Positions 22,274 through 34,354 of a stretch of 64,000 nucleotides of DNA are shown here, piece by piece; position 1 is the first letter of the stretch; every line of letters starts with the position of its first letter. Location: NCBI GenBank assembly GCA_026075535.2, contig AP026543.1, forward strand, positions 1,116,001 through 1,180,000, written 5' to 3'. Below the pieces are notes generated by a model. That model worked only from the letters and a program-made list of their open reading frames with translations, did not search any database and was not told the origin of the DNA. The DNA comes from Tricholoma matsutake (taxonomy: Eukaryota > Basidiomycota > Agaricomycetes > Agaricales > Tricholomataceae). A program made the position numbers and the translations under genes.

Positions 22274-23550
22274 GGGACTTTCCGTAGCGCTGTCTTGATT
22301 TTCGATCTCTAAACCCTACTTTAAAGTCGGAGAAAACACTTTTCAAGTCCCAGAAAATACGGGATTTGGAAACGCTGACGATCTGCCCAGCTGTTGTTGA
22401 TCGACGGCTGAGTACTGAGTCCTGACACATGCCGCCGTACAGATCGCTGCCAGCCGGCATTTTCGCCGGCGTTTCCATTTCAGATATCCCCTCTAAGGAC
22501 CAGATGTCTTCCAATTTTTAAATCCTTAAATGGTACGTATATAGTAATCTTATATAACTTGATTTGGCTGTGCAATCTACTTTATCACGGACAATCTCTG
22601 CGATGGAAATGGGTCCAAAATGGGTCCAAAATGGGTCCAAAATGGGTCTGCCAGATGAACGATGATGACCGCTGCGATCTTGATTGATGATGATGATGAA
22701 GAAGCTGACGAGGAAAGGCTTTGTCAGATGATGGTATACAGAGGACACTACCCACCAAGGGAGGATTTGTGACTCGTGAGCCGAAAATATTTGATTGGGG
22801 AGCTTGCTCCCCACTATTCTGTTGTTACCGAGCCAAAATGCAGATGATGTGTAAGCGATGCTTGTTTTGTACTTGTTTGGTTTTGAGGACCCCGTGGGAA
22901 TGAAGCCCCCGTGAGAATAGCTCTCTAAGGCATTACGTAGGTGAGGTACTCACACACATTGCAGAAGTCAAGTTTTTGATCCCCGGAGAGCATTTCAACA
23001 AAAATCGTACCACATTATGCTGCCGCTTACTGCTGGACCTCTCGCGTAGCTAAAAAAGGGTACGATATCACCAGAATTCAAGCCCGCAATGTGTGATTTT
23101 TTCGAAGGGGCCTATCGTTTTGAATTCAGCTGTCAACGCCAGTAGGAGAGATATTACGTCTCTGATTCACTTCGCACCCTGAGGGCCGAGACACGAGATG
23201 CAAATTTCGTGATGTTTATGGAGTGTTCCTAGTCCGACACCCATCAGTGTCGTTGTCCTTTAGTTTGCCCTCTGGGCAGCAACGAGTCAGGCAGTTTCAG
23301 AAATGGATAGCAATTATACCACCCTCATTGAGGGCATCGGCAGTTTCACGTACCCGTTTAAACTTGTGGCAGTTTAATGGATAATTCAATTTGTCAAATG
23401 GGACAATTCATAGACTTACGTTTGTACGACTAGCACGGAGCCATCGCCTGAAACTTTTCAGCATCCACGAAATTCGGAGGCCGCACTCCTACTGCTCTAC
23501 GGAGATGCATGTAACAGTCGAAAATAGGAGTCGTCGCCTGGGCTTTGGGG
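22274..23550. other. Intergenic region between two divergent host genes
   Basis: It holds the promoters of the F-box gene (leftward) and the RING gene (rightward). An 11-bp unit, ATGGGTCCAAA, is repeated about 3.5 times at 22612-22651, and a short GATGAT run follows near 22688. No coding capacity was recognised. Confidence 0.6.
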
Positions 23551-23558
23551 TATAAAAA
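23551..23558 (+). promoter_or_regulatory. TATA box of the secreted RING-like gene
   Basis: TATAAAAA lies 270 bp upstream of the ATG. The untranslated leader probably contains an intron at 23705-23755 (GTAAGT donor, CCTAAC branch, CAG acceptor), inferred from the motifs only. Confidence 0.55.
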
Positions 23559-23820
23559 GGCCACCTCATGATGAGAATTCTACATCTCACAAGTGCTGGA
23601 CAGTGCGTATCCGGATTTCTCATTCATCTTCAACGTTGAGCTCATGTAATATTTGCAGCTCCGAGAACACAAAGTTGAACTTCAAAATAACTTCTGCATC
23701 CAATGTAAGTGGACTCACAGTAGAATCGTCATTTGTCCTAACTGGTTTTGGTCAGTACCGACTTCACGCATTTTAATTCAAGCACTTTCTTGCTCGCAAC
23801 CTATCACAGGATTCATTATC

Positions 23821-24421
23821 ATGCGTCCTTCATCTCTCCTTGCTATTACTGTTCTTTTGTTCGCTGGTTTTGCCGCGGCAATGTCAATTGGTGCTGGCGA
23901 TCCTCCTGCCACTCTGATTGCTCGCGAAGAGGACTCAAGCTTGTTAGTCCATTCAACACTAGCTGTTGTTAATTCTTACACGTTACTTACAGGTCTGCAC
24001 GTGAATCCATGCTGAACTCGTTTGCCAAGAGGGCGGAAGGTTAGTGCGCCAACGTTCAAAGCTGGTCAACCAACTGACATGCATCATAGAATGTGCCATT
24101 TGCACTCAGCGAGTAGAAGAAAAAGTTAGCCTCTGTTCACAGCGTCCTGCTCATGAAACTTGTGTGCAGTGAGTATTCCATATTTTCAAACCAGAGTAAG
24201 GTTTAGACCACCTGTATCACGGCAGGTGCATGACAAATTGGATCCATGAATGTCACTCTCAGGGCCTCACTCCGACATGTCATATGTGCCGTACGCCACT
24301 CGCCGCGGACGAGCAGACTTTCACATCCCGAGTCTGTAAATCGCGTTCCCCCAGTCCCGTGGCGGGCCCATCCGGTACCAAATCACGTTCTCCTAGTCCT
24401 GCTGGAGGCAGGAAGAAGTAG
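23821..24421 (+). CDS. Small RING-like zinc-finger protein with N-terminal signal peptide (four exons)
   Basis: Exons are 23821-23942, 23993-24039, 24090-24168 and 24226-24421, separated by introns of 50, 50 and 57 bp with GTTAGT/GTGAGT donors and AG acceptors. The frame closes exactly at a TAG, giving 147 aa. Residues 1-20 look like a cleavable signal sequence (MRPSSLLAITVLLFAGFAAA). Then comes a Cys/His array CAIC, C-x5-H-x2-C-x2-C and CHMC (about residues 57-110), resembling a RING finger except that the third Cys and the His are spaced wider than usual. The C-terminus is basic and Ser/Pro-rich, with a KSRSPSP motif twice. RING proteins are usually cytosolic ubiquitin ligases, so a secreted or luminal one would be unusual. 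The signal could instead be a membrane anchor. No homologue is named here. Confidence 0.75.
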
Positions 24422-25910
24422 AAATTCACCCCCTACTACATTGGGATGGAAAATCTGACCAACGTGTTGTAATATCGAGACGTCCCCGTGATACCCTTTC
24501 GGTTACATCAGGAAAAACCTCATCTACAAATTTAGGATAATTAGTTGGAACTTCCAAGGAATTTCATTACTTTACCCCGAATTAGTTGGAATAAGTGAGC
24601 CTACAGCCAATCAGTAGATTTACTAACATTTGAGATATTAGACTGGTCCTGTACTAAGTGGAGTCAAATCGGTTATGTTTCGCTCGAAATTAGCTTTTTT
24701 TTGTCGAGGTTACTGGCAATTCTGTTGAATATTTTCTGTCATTTTTTGCTATTATATAGATTCTGATACAAAAGATAGTGTGATTATCAGAACTACTACA
24801 AATGTACATGAGTAACAGACATGAATACGCAGTCAAAATAGATAAAGGAGGCTAGATAGTATGCTCCCACCCGACTCAACCAACCAGAGAAAAGGGTATG
24901 GACCAGATAAAAGTATTATTGAGAAGCCTATTATCAAACTCAGTGACTGACATTAATAATATATCAGGGAAAATAGGACAATCCCGTACCTTTACGTCTT
25001 CATCGTCGTCAGTATACTCCCCCCGTGACTCGTCTTCCCCTTCCCTCGTCATCCCAGCATCCTGAGGTGCGTTCCCATCAGTCATCCCATCGGTTGGAGT
25101 CTTGGACTCGTTCCCACGCTATCCTCCTGTTGTCGTTGTCGTGCTCTCGTTCCTGTTGTCGTCGTCCATGAGGACCCCTTGTCGCCCACTCGCTAGAATC
25201 CTGTCGTCGTTGTGTCTCTCATATTCCTGCTGGGTGCCGAGCTTGCAATGCTGGTGCTGGTAGCAGTCAAGGGGTTCAGGAATCAGAATCCCGGACCGGT
25301 ACCCGGTTAGTTAGTCCTCCCAAAAAAATTTTTGGACCTCTTCATATACAGGTCTTGGAATATGATTTTGAACGCTATATTGACTACTCAGATGTTGTAC
25401 ATAGCTATAGGAGATGAACAAAGTCCTTTAGCCCCTAATTTAATCAAAATACAATAGTGATTGGGCCAGATCAACCAATTTGCAAAGTGGCAGAAAATTT
25501 GACAATTCCGATTTCCATGCAATTCTTGTTGAAATGGAGCCTGAAAAGAAGGTAGGCAGCACAGTACTGGTTATATTTTGAGCTAGCATTAACATTAGAT
25601 GCAGCTTGCTGTCCTTGAAGTGGATGGTTATCCTGTTTGTCCCAAGGGTATGTCACATGCTGAATCTACCATATAGGGATGGTTAGTTAGTCCAGCCATC
25701 GGCCAGCTAAATTTTTTTGAATATCACGTGATGTTGAACCCTGGAGGAGCCCGATGGGAAATTGTTAGGTACAATTGTCCCCCATTGGGCAAAAAGGTAC
25801 TGGCAAGCCAAAAACAAGTGGGTGGCGGGTCAATAATGCAAAAACAGATGCTTCGGGTGAGATCAACCTTATGACCATGGGTATAACAATTCATTGGAAT
25901 CATCGCATTC
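24422..25910. other. Intergenic, repeat-like DNA
   Basis: It contains the 3' end of the RING gene and then AT-rich DNA. A minus-strand stretch at about 25085-24960 could encode an acidic peptide (GEYTDDDEDVKV) that I do not recognise. Direct copies of GGTTAGTTAGTCC at 25308-25320 and 25680-25692, and related copies near 26779, may mark the ends of small mobile elements. No gene call is made. Confidence 0.5.
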
Positions 25911-26737
25911 AATAAGGAACCGGAACTGACTGTTGAAGACGGTTGTGTACTCTGTCCTGACTGCAAAACCATCATTACTGTTGGAAAGGTTGGAATACAG
26001 AACTACTACAAGCGACACAAGGGCAGTGCCCAATGCACAGCCAACAAGAAGAAGAAGAAATTGAAGATATTATCAAAAAGACAAAACAAAATGCATTCAA
26101 GTTTTTTGGAGACTCCCAGCCAGTCTGATTACAGTGGACATGGGATTGGCGACCGGATCAGCAATGAAGAAAGCAGTGAGAGTGGCCATGAAGGAAGTGG
26201 AGAGGAGGATCCACCTGATGTTAGCAGTGGGTCATATCTCGAAGGTGGCAACGTACCAGCAACACCACCATATTCAAGTTCAGCCATGGCTCCTACAGAA
26301 CATCAGCTCCTCTATCTGGAAACAACCCCACAATGGTGGGCCCTCCATCTCCTTTGCCTACACCTTCTGTGACATTCGATCCTTCGATGGGCAATCAATT
26401 CATTCTTGATGCCCCAGAGACACGAGTTGGTAGAAAGTGGAAAACCCATGACTTGCATTCCATGCTAGCGGTGTGTACGTGTGGGCAGGCTGTGTCGGAA
26501 AACGAGATATCACGAGGTGAGAATGCTATCATGTGCCGACATGCTGGATGTGAAACTGGCTGGGTCAGTTAAATTGTTGATTATGAGTAAAGCGAGACTT
26601 ACTAATTATGTGTCCAGTACCACTTATGGTGTGTTCAGCTTGACTATAGCATCAATGGGTGGGTTTGCAAAGCTTGCAAGGCAAGTGGAGGTGGTCATAG
26701 ACGAGCAGGGAAACGACGGGCAAGAGGTCCTACTTAG
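25911..26737 (+). pseudogene. Zinc-finger plus PHD-like protein, copy 1 (degenerate)
   Basis: The N-side encodes a C-x2-C ... H-x5-C finger (CPDCKT, then HKGSAQC, 25956-26040) followed by a Lys-rich stretch. The C-side encodes a PHD-like cluster: CTCG, C-x4-C-x5-H-x2-C and C-x2-C (26475-26690), reading MCRHAGCETGW, YHLWC and WVCKAC. An intron at 26564-26617 (GTCAGT donor, TACTAAT branch, CCAG acceptor) splits the PHD part, and the gene ends TAG at 26735-26737. A frame change near 26320 and the lack of an in-frame ATG before the first finger argue that it is broken. PHD fingers usually read histone tails. The family recurs in Agaricomycetes in my recollection, but I cannot name it. Copy 2 follows immediately. 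Confidence 0.6.
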
Positions 26738-26815
26738 CTCCTTCCTAATATGGTAGTTAGTTCCCACACCTAGTTAGTTAGTCCCGACCTTGACGCCTTA
26801 AAAAATTGACCTGGT

Positions 26816-27148
26816 ATGCTCAATTATTTTTCTGACATACCCTTGGTTTGTCTAGATTGCAGAACAGGAGTGAAATGTGGAAGCATAGGGCTAAACAATC
26901 TTGAAAAATGCCATCGGGGGAGTGATGCCTGCAAAAATGCTCGAGAAAAGTGTGACAAGGATAGGAGGAAGAAGAATACAAACCTGTTCAACTATTTTAA
27001 AGCACCAAAAGCACTTGCAGTTCCATCAACAATCAGCCATTCAGAACCAATTCACAGCCATTGATTGGCTCCTGCACAGGCCATTGACACCAGCCCTGGA
27101 GATAAAACCATGGAAATATTGGCTTTGTGCAGCTTGTGAGGCATCTGG
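26816..27148 (+). pseudogene. Zinc-finger plus PHD-like protein, copy 2, split by copia-2
   Basis: The first finger (CLDCRT to HRGSDAC, 26850-26935) aligns with copy 1: C-x-D-C-K/R-T, a GxG-I/L-x-N block and H-K/R-G-S-x2-C share spacing. The last part WLCAACEASG (27118-27148) matches WVCKACKASG of copy 1. Copia-2 then enters (TSD TCTGG), and the tail resumes at 39899. The middle of the protein, including the Cys/His core of the PHD, is missing or scrambled. It is a pseudogene, useful because it identifies the copia-2 target. Confidence 0.6.
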
Positions 27149-27418
27149 TGTTGGACTATATTATTATTAAATAATGGACACTGAAATGCTTACTAAACCC
27201 TTAGATAAAATTTTCATATTGTCTCTGAGACTCCTCAGTGTTTCTACACCACTGAGGAGTAAGTCCCTTCATTACATTACACAGACTGGTAACTAATCAT
27301 ACTGTAGTTGATCTTGTACAGGTACATTACCACTCAATTAAGTGTTTCTACACCACTGAGGATTGATCTTGTACAGTTTTTCCCTTTCTGATTTCATCCG
27401 TGACTCTGTGCAATCAGA
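27149..27418 (+). repeat. 5' LTR of copia-2
   Basis: It contains two copies of GTGTTTCTACACCACTGAGGA (27238-27258 and 27343-27363), also present in the 3' LTR. The last bases are CAATCAGA rather than the canonical CA, so the exact end is uncertain by one or two bases. The TSD supports the boundary used here. Confidence 0.88.
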
Positions 27419-27436
27419 TGTTATGGGCCCTGATGA
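27419..27436 (+). other. Primer binding site of copia-2, overlapping the gag start codon
   Basis: TGTTATGGGCCCTGATGA directly follows the LTR and is complementary to the same anticodon arm of initiator tRNA-Met as in copia-1. The ATG at 27423, the best gag start (MGPDDSLD), lies inside this site. Confidence 0.7.
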
Positions 27437-29138
27437 CTCTCTCGACATTTCCACAGGCTCAAAAACCCTTTCTGTACCGAAACTCCATGCTGATGGAGGG
27501 AACTGGCCATTCTACCAGGAGTGTGTGATGAACTTCTTGAAGTCAAAAGGGTTGTGGCAACATGTCAGAGGGTTAGTGCTTGAACCAGAGGAACCTGTGA
27601 TGAAAGATGGGAAGGCATATCCAGTGGGGACAGGGGAGCACGACATAGTCACCGAAGCCCTCACAAAAAACCAGCTAAAGGAGATAAATGACAAGATTGA
27701 TGACTATATCCAGAAGGAAGCCTCAGTTAAGGAAGTCTTCTACTGAACCATAGACAAATCAACATTTCTGCAAATAAAAGGAGAAGCGACAGCCGCAGCT
27801 GCCTGGAAGAAACTTGTAGAAATCCACGCGAAGAGGGGCAACATGTTCAAAATGAGCCTGCTTGCTCAGCTGCAAAATGCATACTTTGCCGAGGGACAGA
27901 GTATGCGAGAACACTTGACTAAAATGGTGGAGATACGAGACCAATTAGCTGAAGCCGGAAACTAGATCACTGATGAATCATTTGTGCTGTATATCCATAC
28001 CTCCCTCTCCCAGTCACCCACATTTCGATCCCTATTCATAGCCTTGAATACCACCTCGTCGCAGACTGGCACTAAGCTCACCAGTAGCATGTTAATAAGC
28101 ATGCTCATCACAGAGGATACTGCAACTGCGATGGAGAGCGAAATCAACAAAACAAGCTCTGTGTTGATGGCTGCATCAACCAAAAGGGGAAAAGGAAAGG
28201 CTAAATCTGACATGAAGGGGGAGACTAAACATTGTTCCAACCCCAAGTGCAATTGAAGAGGGCATACCATTGAGAATTGCTACGAAGAAGGCAGGGGAAA
28301 AGAGAAGGAAGCTCCAGAATGGTGGAGAAAGGAAAAGGAAGCAAGGGAGGCAAAGCGAGCATGGAAAAAAGGGGCCAATATGGTGATGACCAAGGAGAAA
28401 CCCAAAACCTATGCAATGCTTGTTATTAATGATCTTACCCATGTCCAACCAAATCATCTCACCTGCACTTCTGACTTCCAAGCAAACATCCTCGAAGCCA
28501 ATAGCACATTGCACAAGGCCTCCAAAGTCATCATCGACTGTGGTGTGAGCAACTACTTTTGCCCAGATCAATCAAAGTTCATAACCTACAAAACAATCCC
28601 CCCAGAACCCATTAAAGTTGCCAATGGCCAATGCTTCAGTGCACTTGGTAAAGGTGACATTGAACTATGGGTACCAAATGGAGAAGAGGGCTTAGGAATA
28701 CACTCTTTGCTCCAAACCTTGCCTATACATTACTGTCTGTCCCTACAATTGATTGTGCAGGGTTCTACACCGAGACTGGAGGTGGGGAATGCAAGATCAT
28801 GACTGCAAACAAGGCTGTAATTGGCTGTGTTCCCCTAGTCACAAATCTCTATGGAATACCTGGCAATGTAAGCCCTGGCAAAGAAGTACATGTAGCCACA
28901 TCAAAAAGGGTATACCCCTCTCAGAATTCCACCAACGGATGGGTCATGTTCACTATGATGCGCTCAAGCAGATGATCCAGAAATGCATGGTTAAAGGGGT
29001 CAAGGTTGATCTGAACCACCCTGAAGACTTTTGCGAATCATGTTTGAAAGTGAAGGCACCATGTCACCCATTCCCAAAGGAAAGCAAGACTGAATACACC
29101 AAATATGGTGAAAAGGTCATCGCTGACCTATGGGGACC
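27423..29138 (+). pseudogene. gag, protease and integrase zinc region of copia-2 (5' part)
   Basis: The gag frame (LHADGGNWPFYQECVMNFLK) runs in one phase from 27423 to about 28690 with stops at 27744 (TGA), 27963 (TAG) and 28254 (TGA). The last lies within the zinc knuckle CSNPKCN-stop-RGHTIENCY. The protease region has IIDCGVSNYFC near 28530, where Cys replaces the Ser/Thr of the D-S/T-G triad. Two frameshifts follow (about 28690 and 28900), then the pre-integrase H-H-C-C motif (HQRMGHV to CESCLKVK) and the start of the integrase core (IADLWGP). Element C interrupts it there. Confidence 0.88.
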
Positions 29139-29561
29139 TGTAAGGGGACTAGAGGGTGCCCCACGTGTTTCTCCTAATTTTTATGTTCATCCTATATTTT
29201 TTCTCACCTCATTTCCTTCTATTCTTCATTTTCTATGGTTTTTTCCTTATTTTATTACTAATTTCCCTTTCTATCACATTTGTGCATGTTAACAGTTTTA
29301 TATGTAGAGACGGAATACCCTTCCAACATCTACCCCTTGGTATGATGTCATGTGGTGGCCTTGATCAGCCTATCTCCACCTTTTCTATTTTTAGTTATTA
29401 TTTGATTTTTGCAGTTTTCACATATACTAGGCACTGGCAAAGGGATCTTTAGAGTTTTCTCTTTGGATTTCCCTTTGCTAGGTGTGCCTCCAATCCATGT
29501 ACTATGTAGTATAATTTTGACTTTGGATTTCCCTTTGCTAGAGGCTAAGGTTGCCCTTATA
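29139..29561 (+). repeat. 5' LTR of element C (423 bp)
   Basis: It ends in TA instead of CA. It contains a direct repeat TTGGATTTCCCTTTGCTAG (29463-29481 and 29523-29541). The next bases (GTAGAAAACTCTC) should hold the primer site; no tRNA match was recognised. Confidence 0.93.
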
Positions 29562-29726
29562 GTAGAAAACTCTCTTTTCAGGCTCGAAATCGCAAACACA
29601 CTGCCCAATATAGGCAGGTACAGAGTGGACAATGCTTCCCAAAGCTCCATAGACTCCCTACACACCATTCCTGACAGTCCCACCTTTAGTGCGCTGCCAT
29701 TTTTGCCAAACACACCCCATAGCGCT

Positions 29727-32700
29727 ATGGACGCATCAGAGCGCCTCGACGCGCTTGAAAGTGACGTTGCCAGAATACACGTGCAAATTGACTCACTTAA
29801 ATCTACGATCAAAAACTTCATCAGAACGCTTCAGACTAGCTCCACAACTAATGTTCCTCCCATTGCGACTCCAAGCATGCCCAACAATGATGTGCCGCCT
29901 AACACACCCAAGGAGTGCACCCAGATCAAACCGTTCCCCCCTGCCAAATTTAACAGTGTGCATGCGCAGGGACGTGCATTCCTTAACTCCTGTGAGTTAT
30001 ACATCAGTCTCCAGTCACATCAATTCATCGATGAAGCTGCAAAAATTTATTGGGCCTTCACATACATGAAATCTGAACGCACCTATCTTTACGTGGACTG
30101 TATTCTATGCCAAACTAAAGAACTCGGTTCTCTGCCCTTCTCCACTTGGGGTGACTTTCAAACAGAGTTTATATGCCACTTTTGCCCCCTCAATGAGCAC
30201 TACTGAGCAGTGACATGACTTGAGTCATCCTTCTACCACCAGGCATGTCAATCTGTGGACAATTATATTGACGAGTTTAGAGATTTGGTGGACATGGCAG
30301 GGTATGGGGATGGGCTACCGATGGTGGTGAAGTTCCGACAGGGCCTCAACCGAGAGATTCAGGACCAGATTGCCCAGATGTTGGAAGGACGTCTGGCAGA
30401 CAATGATATCCATGCTTGGTATGAAGCTGCTTCCCTCTGCAATGAGAACCAACTCACAAATGTGGCCTTCAATGCTGCATTCTGGACTCCAACCACCACT
30501 CCTACACCCTCATTGCCTGTCTGCAACCACTTTGAAGTTTTGTCAGTTGAATCCCTGGAGAATGAACCTACTGTTCCCCTCTCTAACCCTTCAAACTTGG
30601 CTGAAGACGTACCTGCTTCCCCTATCTCTTCCTCTGCCCTGCATCCCAAAATTAAATCATGGGAGCACAAATTACCATGCAAATATATCGTTGCATCCAC
30701 TCCCTCTGCACATTCCTTGAACCTGGCAATCGAACTACAGACTACCGACATGGGACAGTTACTTGGTGTCTCTGTGCTACTGGACTCCAGTGCGACTGGC
30801 CTCTTCATCGACACACATCTCATGCAACAACATTGCCTAAACACTCACTCACTCTCACGTCCAATACCTGTTTATAATGTGGATGGGTCCCCAAATGAAG
30901 CTGGTGCCATCCGAGAGGTTGTAGACCTGGTCCTCTGTTACAAAGATCACAGTGAGCATGCCCTTTTTGCTGTCACTCAATTAGGAAAGCAGAAGGTGAT
31001 TTTGGGCTACCTGTGGCTTCGAGACCATAACACAGAGGTCAACTGGTGCACTGGGGAGGTTACCATGAGTCAATGCCCATTCCACTGTCGCACTTGTTTC
31101 ACAGAAGCCAGACTAGAACATCGTGGACAAAGGGCCTCAATATAATGCACCCAGAAGTGTCATGCTGGACCTCTACCAGTGCCAGATGTGGAGATGGAGG
31201 GGGTTCCTGATCTGGTACTGGACTCAGATGACAACGAGGAGGAGCCAGAAGAAGTTGAGGAAGGGGATCAGATTTTCTACACTGCGATTCATCCATTGCA
31301 TGAGGTGTGTGCTACATCAAACATATCCCAGCGCCTTGCTGAGGCCTTCCACAAAAACAATACTGCTAAATCCTCTGCTGACTCCTTACTTCCTCATCTC
31401 CATGAGTTCGAGGATGTGTTCTCCAAGAAATCATTTGATTCTCTTCCTGCATGCAAGCCATGGAATCACGCAATCAAACTCATCCCCAGTGCAACCCCTT
31501 CCTTCTGCAAGGTCTATCCTCTCTCCTCTGAGGAGCAGCAGCAGCTTGACCAAGTCATCGATGAGCATCTAGCCTCTGGACGCATTCGACCATCCAAGTC
31601 GCCCATGGCCTCTCCCTTTTGCTTTGTCAAGAAGAAGGATGGCTCACTCTGGCCAGTTCAAGACTATAGAAGGCTCAACAACATCACAGTAAAAAATTGC
31701 TACCCATTACCTCTCATCTCCAAATTTGTGAACCAACTCCATGGAGTGCAATACTTCACCAAGCTTGATGTCCATTGGGGTTACAATAATGTGAGGATAA
31801 AGGAGGGAGATGAGTGGAAGGCAGCCTTTCATACCAACTGTGGTCTTTTTGAACCACTTGTCATGTTCTTTGGCCTTACTAATAGTCCTGCCACCTTCCA
31901 GACCAGGATGAATGACATCTTCCATGACCTCATCCTCAAGGGCATCATCTGTATCTATCTTGATGATATCCTCATCTTCACTCGCATGATTGAAGAGCAT
32001 TGTCGCATTATGCACCTTGTCCTAGAACGACTTCGACAGTACAAACTCTACCTTCGTCAGGACAAGTGCAAGTTTGAGAAGACCAAGATCGAGTACCTCA
32101 GCCGGATTATCTCAGAGGGCCAGGTGGAGATGGATCCAGTCAAGGTGAATGGGGTCATGGCATGGCCAATGCCCACAAACAAGAAGGAGGTGCAGTCCTT
32201 TTTAGGCTTCATCAATTTCTATCAGCGTTTTATCAAGGATTTCTCACATCATGCATGACCACTGTTTGACTTGATGGGCAAGGAGGCATGGTGGTAGGAC
32301 AATGCACAGCAGGAGGCATTTGAAAAGCTTAAGGAGATGGTCACTTCTGCTCCCATCCTTACCTTTGCTGATGATTTGTGCCCTTTTCATGTAGAAGCTG
32401 ACAGTTCTGACTTTGCGATGGGTGCCGTGTTGTCTCAGCAGTCTCCGGAGGACCAGAAGTGGCATCCTGTTGCATTCTACTCCAAAAGCCTTAGTAATGT
32501 GGAACAAAACTATGAGATCCATGACAAGGAGATGTTGGTGATAATGCATGTGCTTGAGGAGTGGCGACACTTCCTTGAGGGTGCCCAACACAACGTGGAA
32601 ATTTGGATGGATCACAAGAATCTTGAGTACTTTATGATGGCCAAGAAATTGAACCGTCGTCAAGCTCATTGGTCCCTGTATCTATCCAGGTTCAACTTCT

Positions 32701-34300
32701 CCTTGCACCACTATCTGGGTTGCAGCATGGGGAAGACCAATGCCCTCTCCCGATGTGCAGATCATGGGGATGGTGGCAATGACAATCAAGACATTGTGTT
32801 GTTGCAGCCAAACTTGTTTACTATCCGGGCATTGGAAGGCATCACACCCCAGGGCGAGGAGTGGGACATCCTACATGACATTCGTCACATGAACTGTAGT
32901 GGTTTATATGAGGATGTCATGGCCTGAGCTGTTAAAGGGCTGAGGAAGGGATCTACTCTCTCCTTACGTGCAGCAGAGTGGGCTGAAAAGGAGGACTTGT
33001 TGTATTTCCAGGATTGCATCTATGTCCCCAATGACCCAGACCTTTGTCAATGTATTATATCCCAACACCACAACTCACAGATTGCTGGTCATCCTGGACG
33101 CTGGAAGACCTTGGAGCTCACCTCACAGAATTATTGGTGGCCACAGATGTCACGGCTCATTGGTCAGTATTGTTGTACTTGTGACCTTTGCCTATGCACC
33201 AAGATTCCTCATTGCAAACCCATTGGTGAGCTACACCCTCTGTCGATTTTGTGGTGGAATTGTCAGAGTTGAACGGGTTTGATGTGGTGATGTGCACAGT
33301 TGATTCCACAGGAAAATGCGCTCACTTCATTCCCACTCATACCACTGTCAGTGCCCTGGGTGCTGCCCACCTCTATCTCCACCATGTGTGGAAATTACAT
33401 GGACTCCCTGGCACTTTCCTTTCTGACTGTGGCCCTCAGTTTGTGGCAGAGTTCACTCGCAAGCTGTACTGACTTCTGGGGATCAAACTCCTCGCTTCGA
33501 CCGCTTATCACCTGCAAACTGATGGCCAGACCAAACAAGTCAACCAGGAACTGGAGCAGTACATCCGTGTCTTCATCAATGAGCACCAGGATGATTGGGA
33601 CAATCTCCTCCCCTTGGCCGTGTTCAGATACAACAACCACATCCATGCTTCCACTCAGCAAACCCCCTTCTTCTTGGACACTGGACAGCATCCACACATG
33701 GGATTTGAACCTCACCAAGCCCCCTCACATATTGAGACAGTGAACGAGTTCATGGAATGCATGAGGGACAGTTTGGAGGAAGCAAAGGCAGCCTTGGTGA
33801 AGGCAAAAGATGACATGGCACACTTCTACAATCAATGCCACTCTCCAACGCTGCAGTACAAGGTTGGTGATTGAGTTTATCTTGACTCCAGTGACATCTC
33901 CACCACACATCCATCCAAGAAACTCTCCCATCACTTCCTGGGACCCTTCCCCATTGTCAAGTGCATTGGAACACATGCCTATCATTTGCACCTCCTAGCC
34001 TCCATGTCCAGACTTCACCCAGTCTTCCATGTCATGAAACTCCTTCCAGCTCCCTCAGATCCTTTCCCAGGATGCCGTTCACAACCGCCATTGCCACCTA
34101 CAGTTGTTGAGGGAGAACCCCAGTATGAAGTCAAGTCAATCTTGGACAGCCAGTTACGTTGAGGGAAGCTCCAGTATTTGGTACACTGGAAGGGTTATGG
34201 GTATGAGGAGAACTCATGGGTTGAGGAGTCTGATGTGAATGCCCCTCAATTAGTCAAGGAGTTCCACCAACAGCACACTGCTGCATCAAGTCAGTGACTT
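29727..34300 (+). pseudogene. gag-pol of element C, multiple stops
   Basis: From the ATG at 29727 one phase stays in use to about 33230. It covers capsid (FHVQ/SVDNYIDEFRDLVDMAGYGD region near 30250), protease (VLLDSSATGLFID near 30780), RT (YLDD intact near 31960), RNase H (VEADSSDFAMGAVLS near 32390) and the integrase zinc region. Stops at 30204 and 30216 (TGA), 31143 (TAA), 32256 (TGA), 32295 (TAG) and 32925 (TGA) interrupt it. A short deletion near 33230 shifts the frame in the integrase core, and the catalytic Glu is Lys (DGQTKQVNQ). A chromodomain (QYEVKSILDSQL) lies near 34120-34280. It is non-functional. Confidence 0.92.
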
Positions 34301-34354
34301 TAGTCATATGCAATTTTGAATGCATTGGGGCGATGCATCTTAGAGGGGGGGTAA

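Noticed and set aside
30359..30844. Minus-strand open frame of 161 codons
   Set aside because: Overlaps the gag-protease part of element C, which has recognisable motifs on the plus strand.
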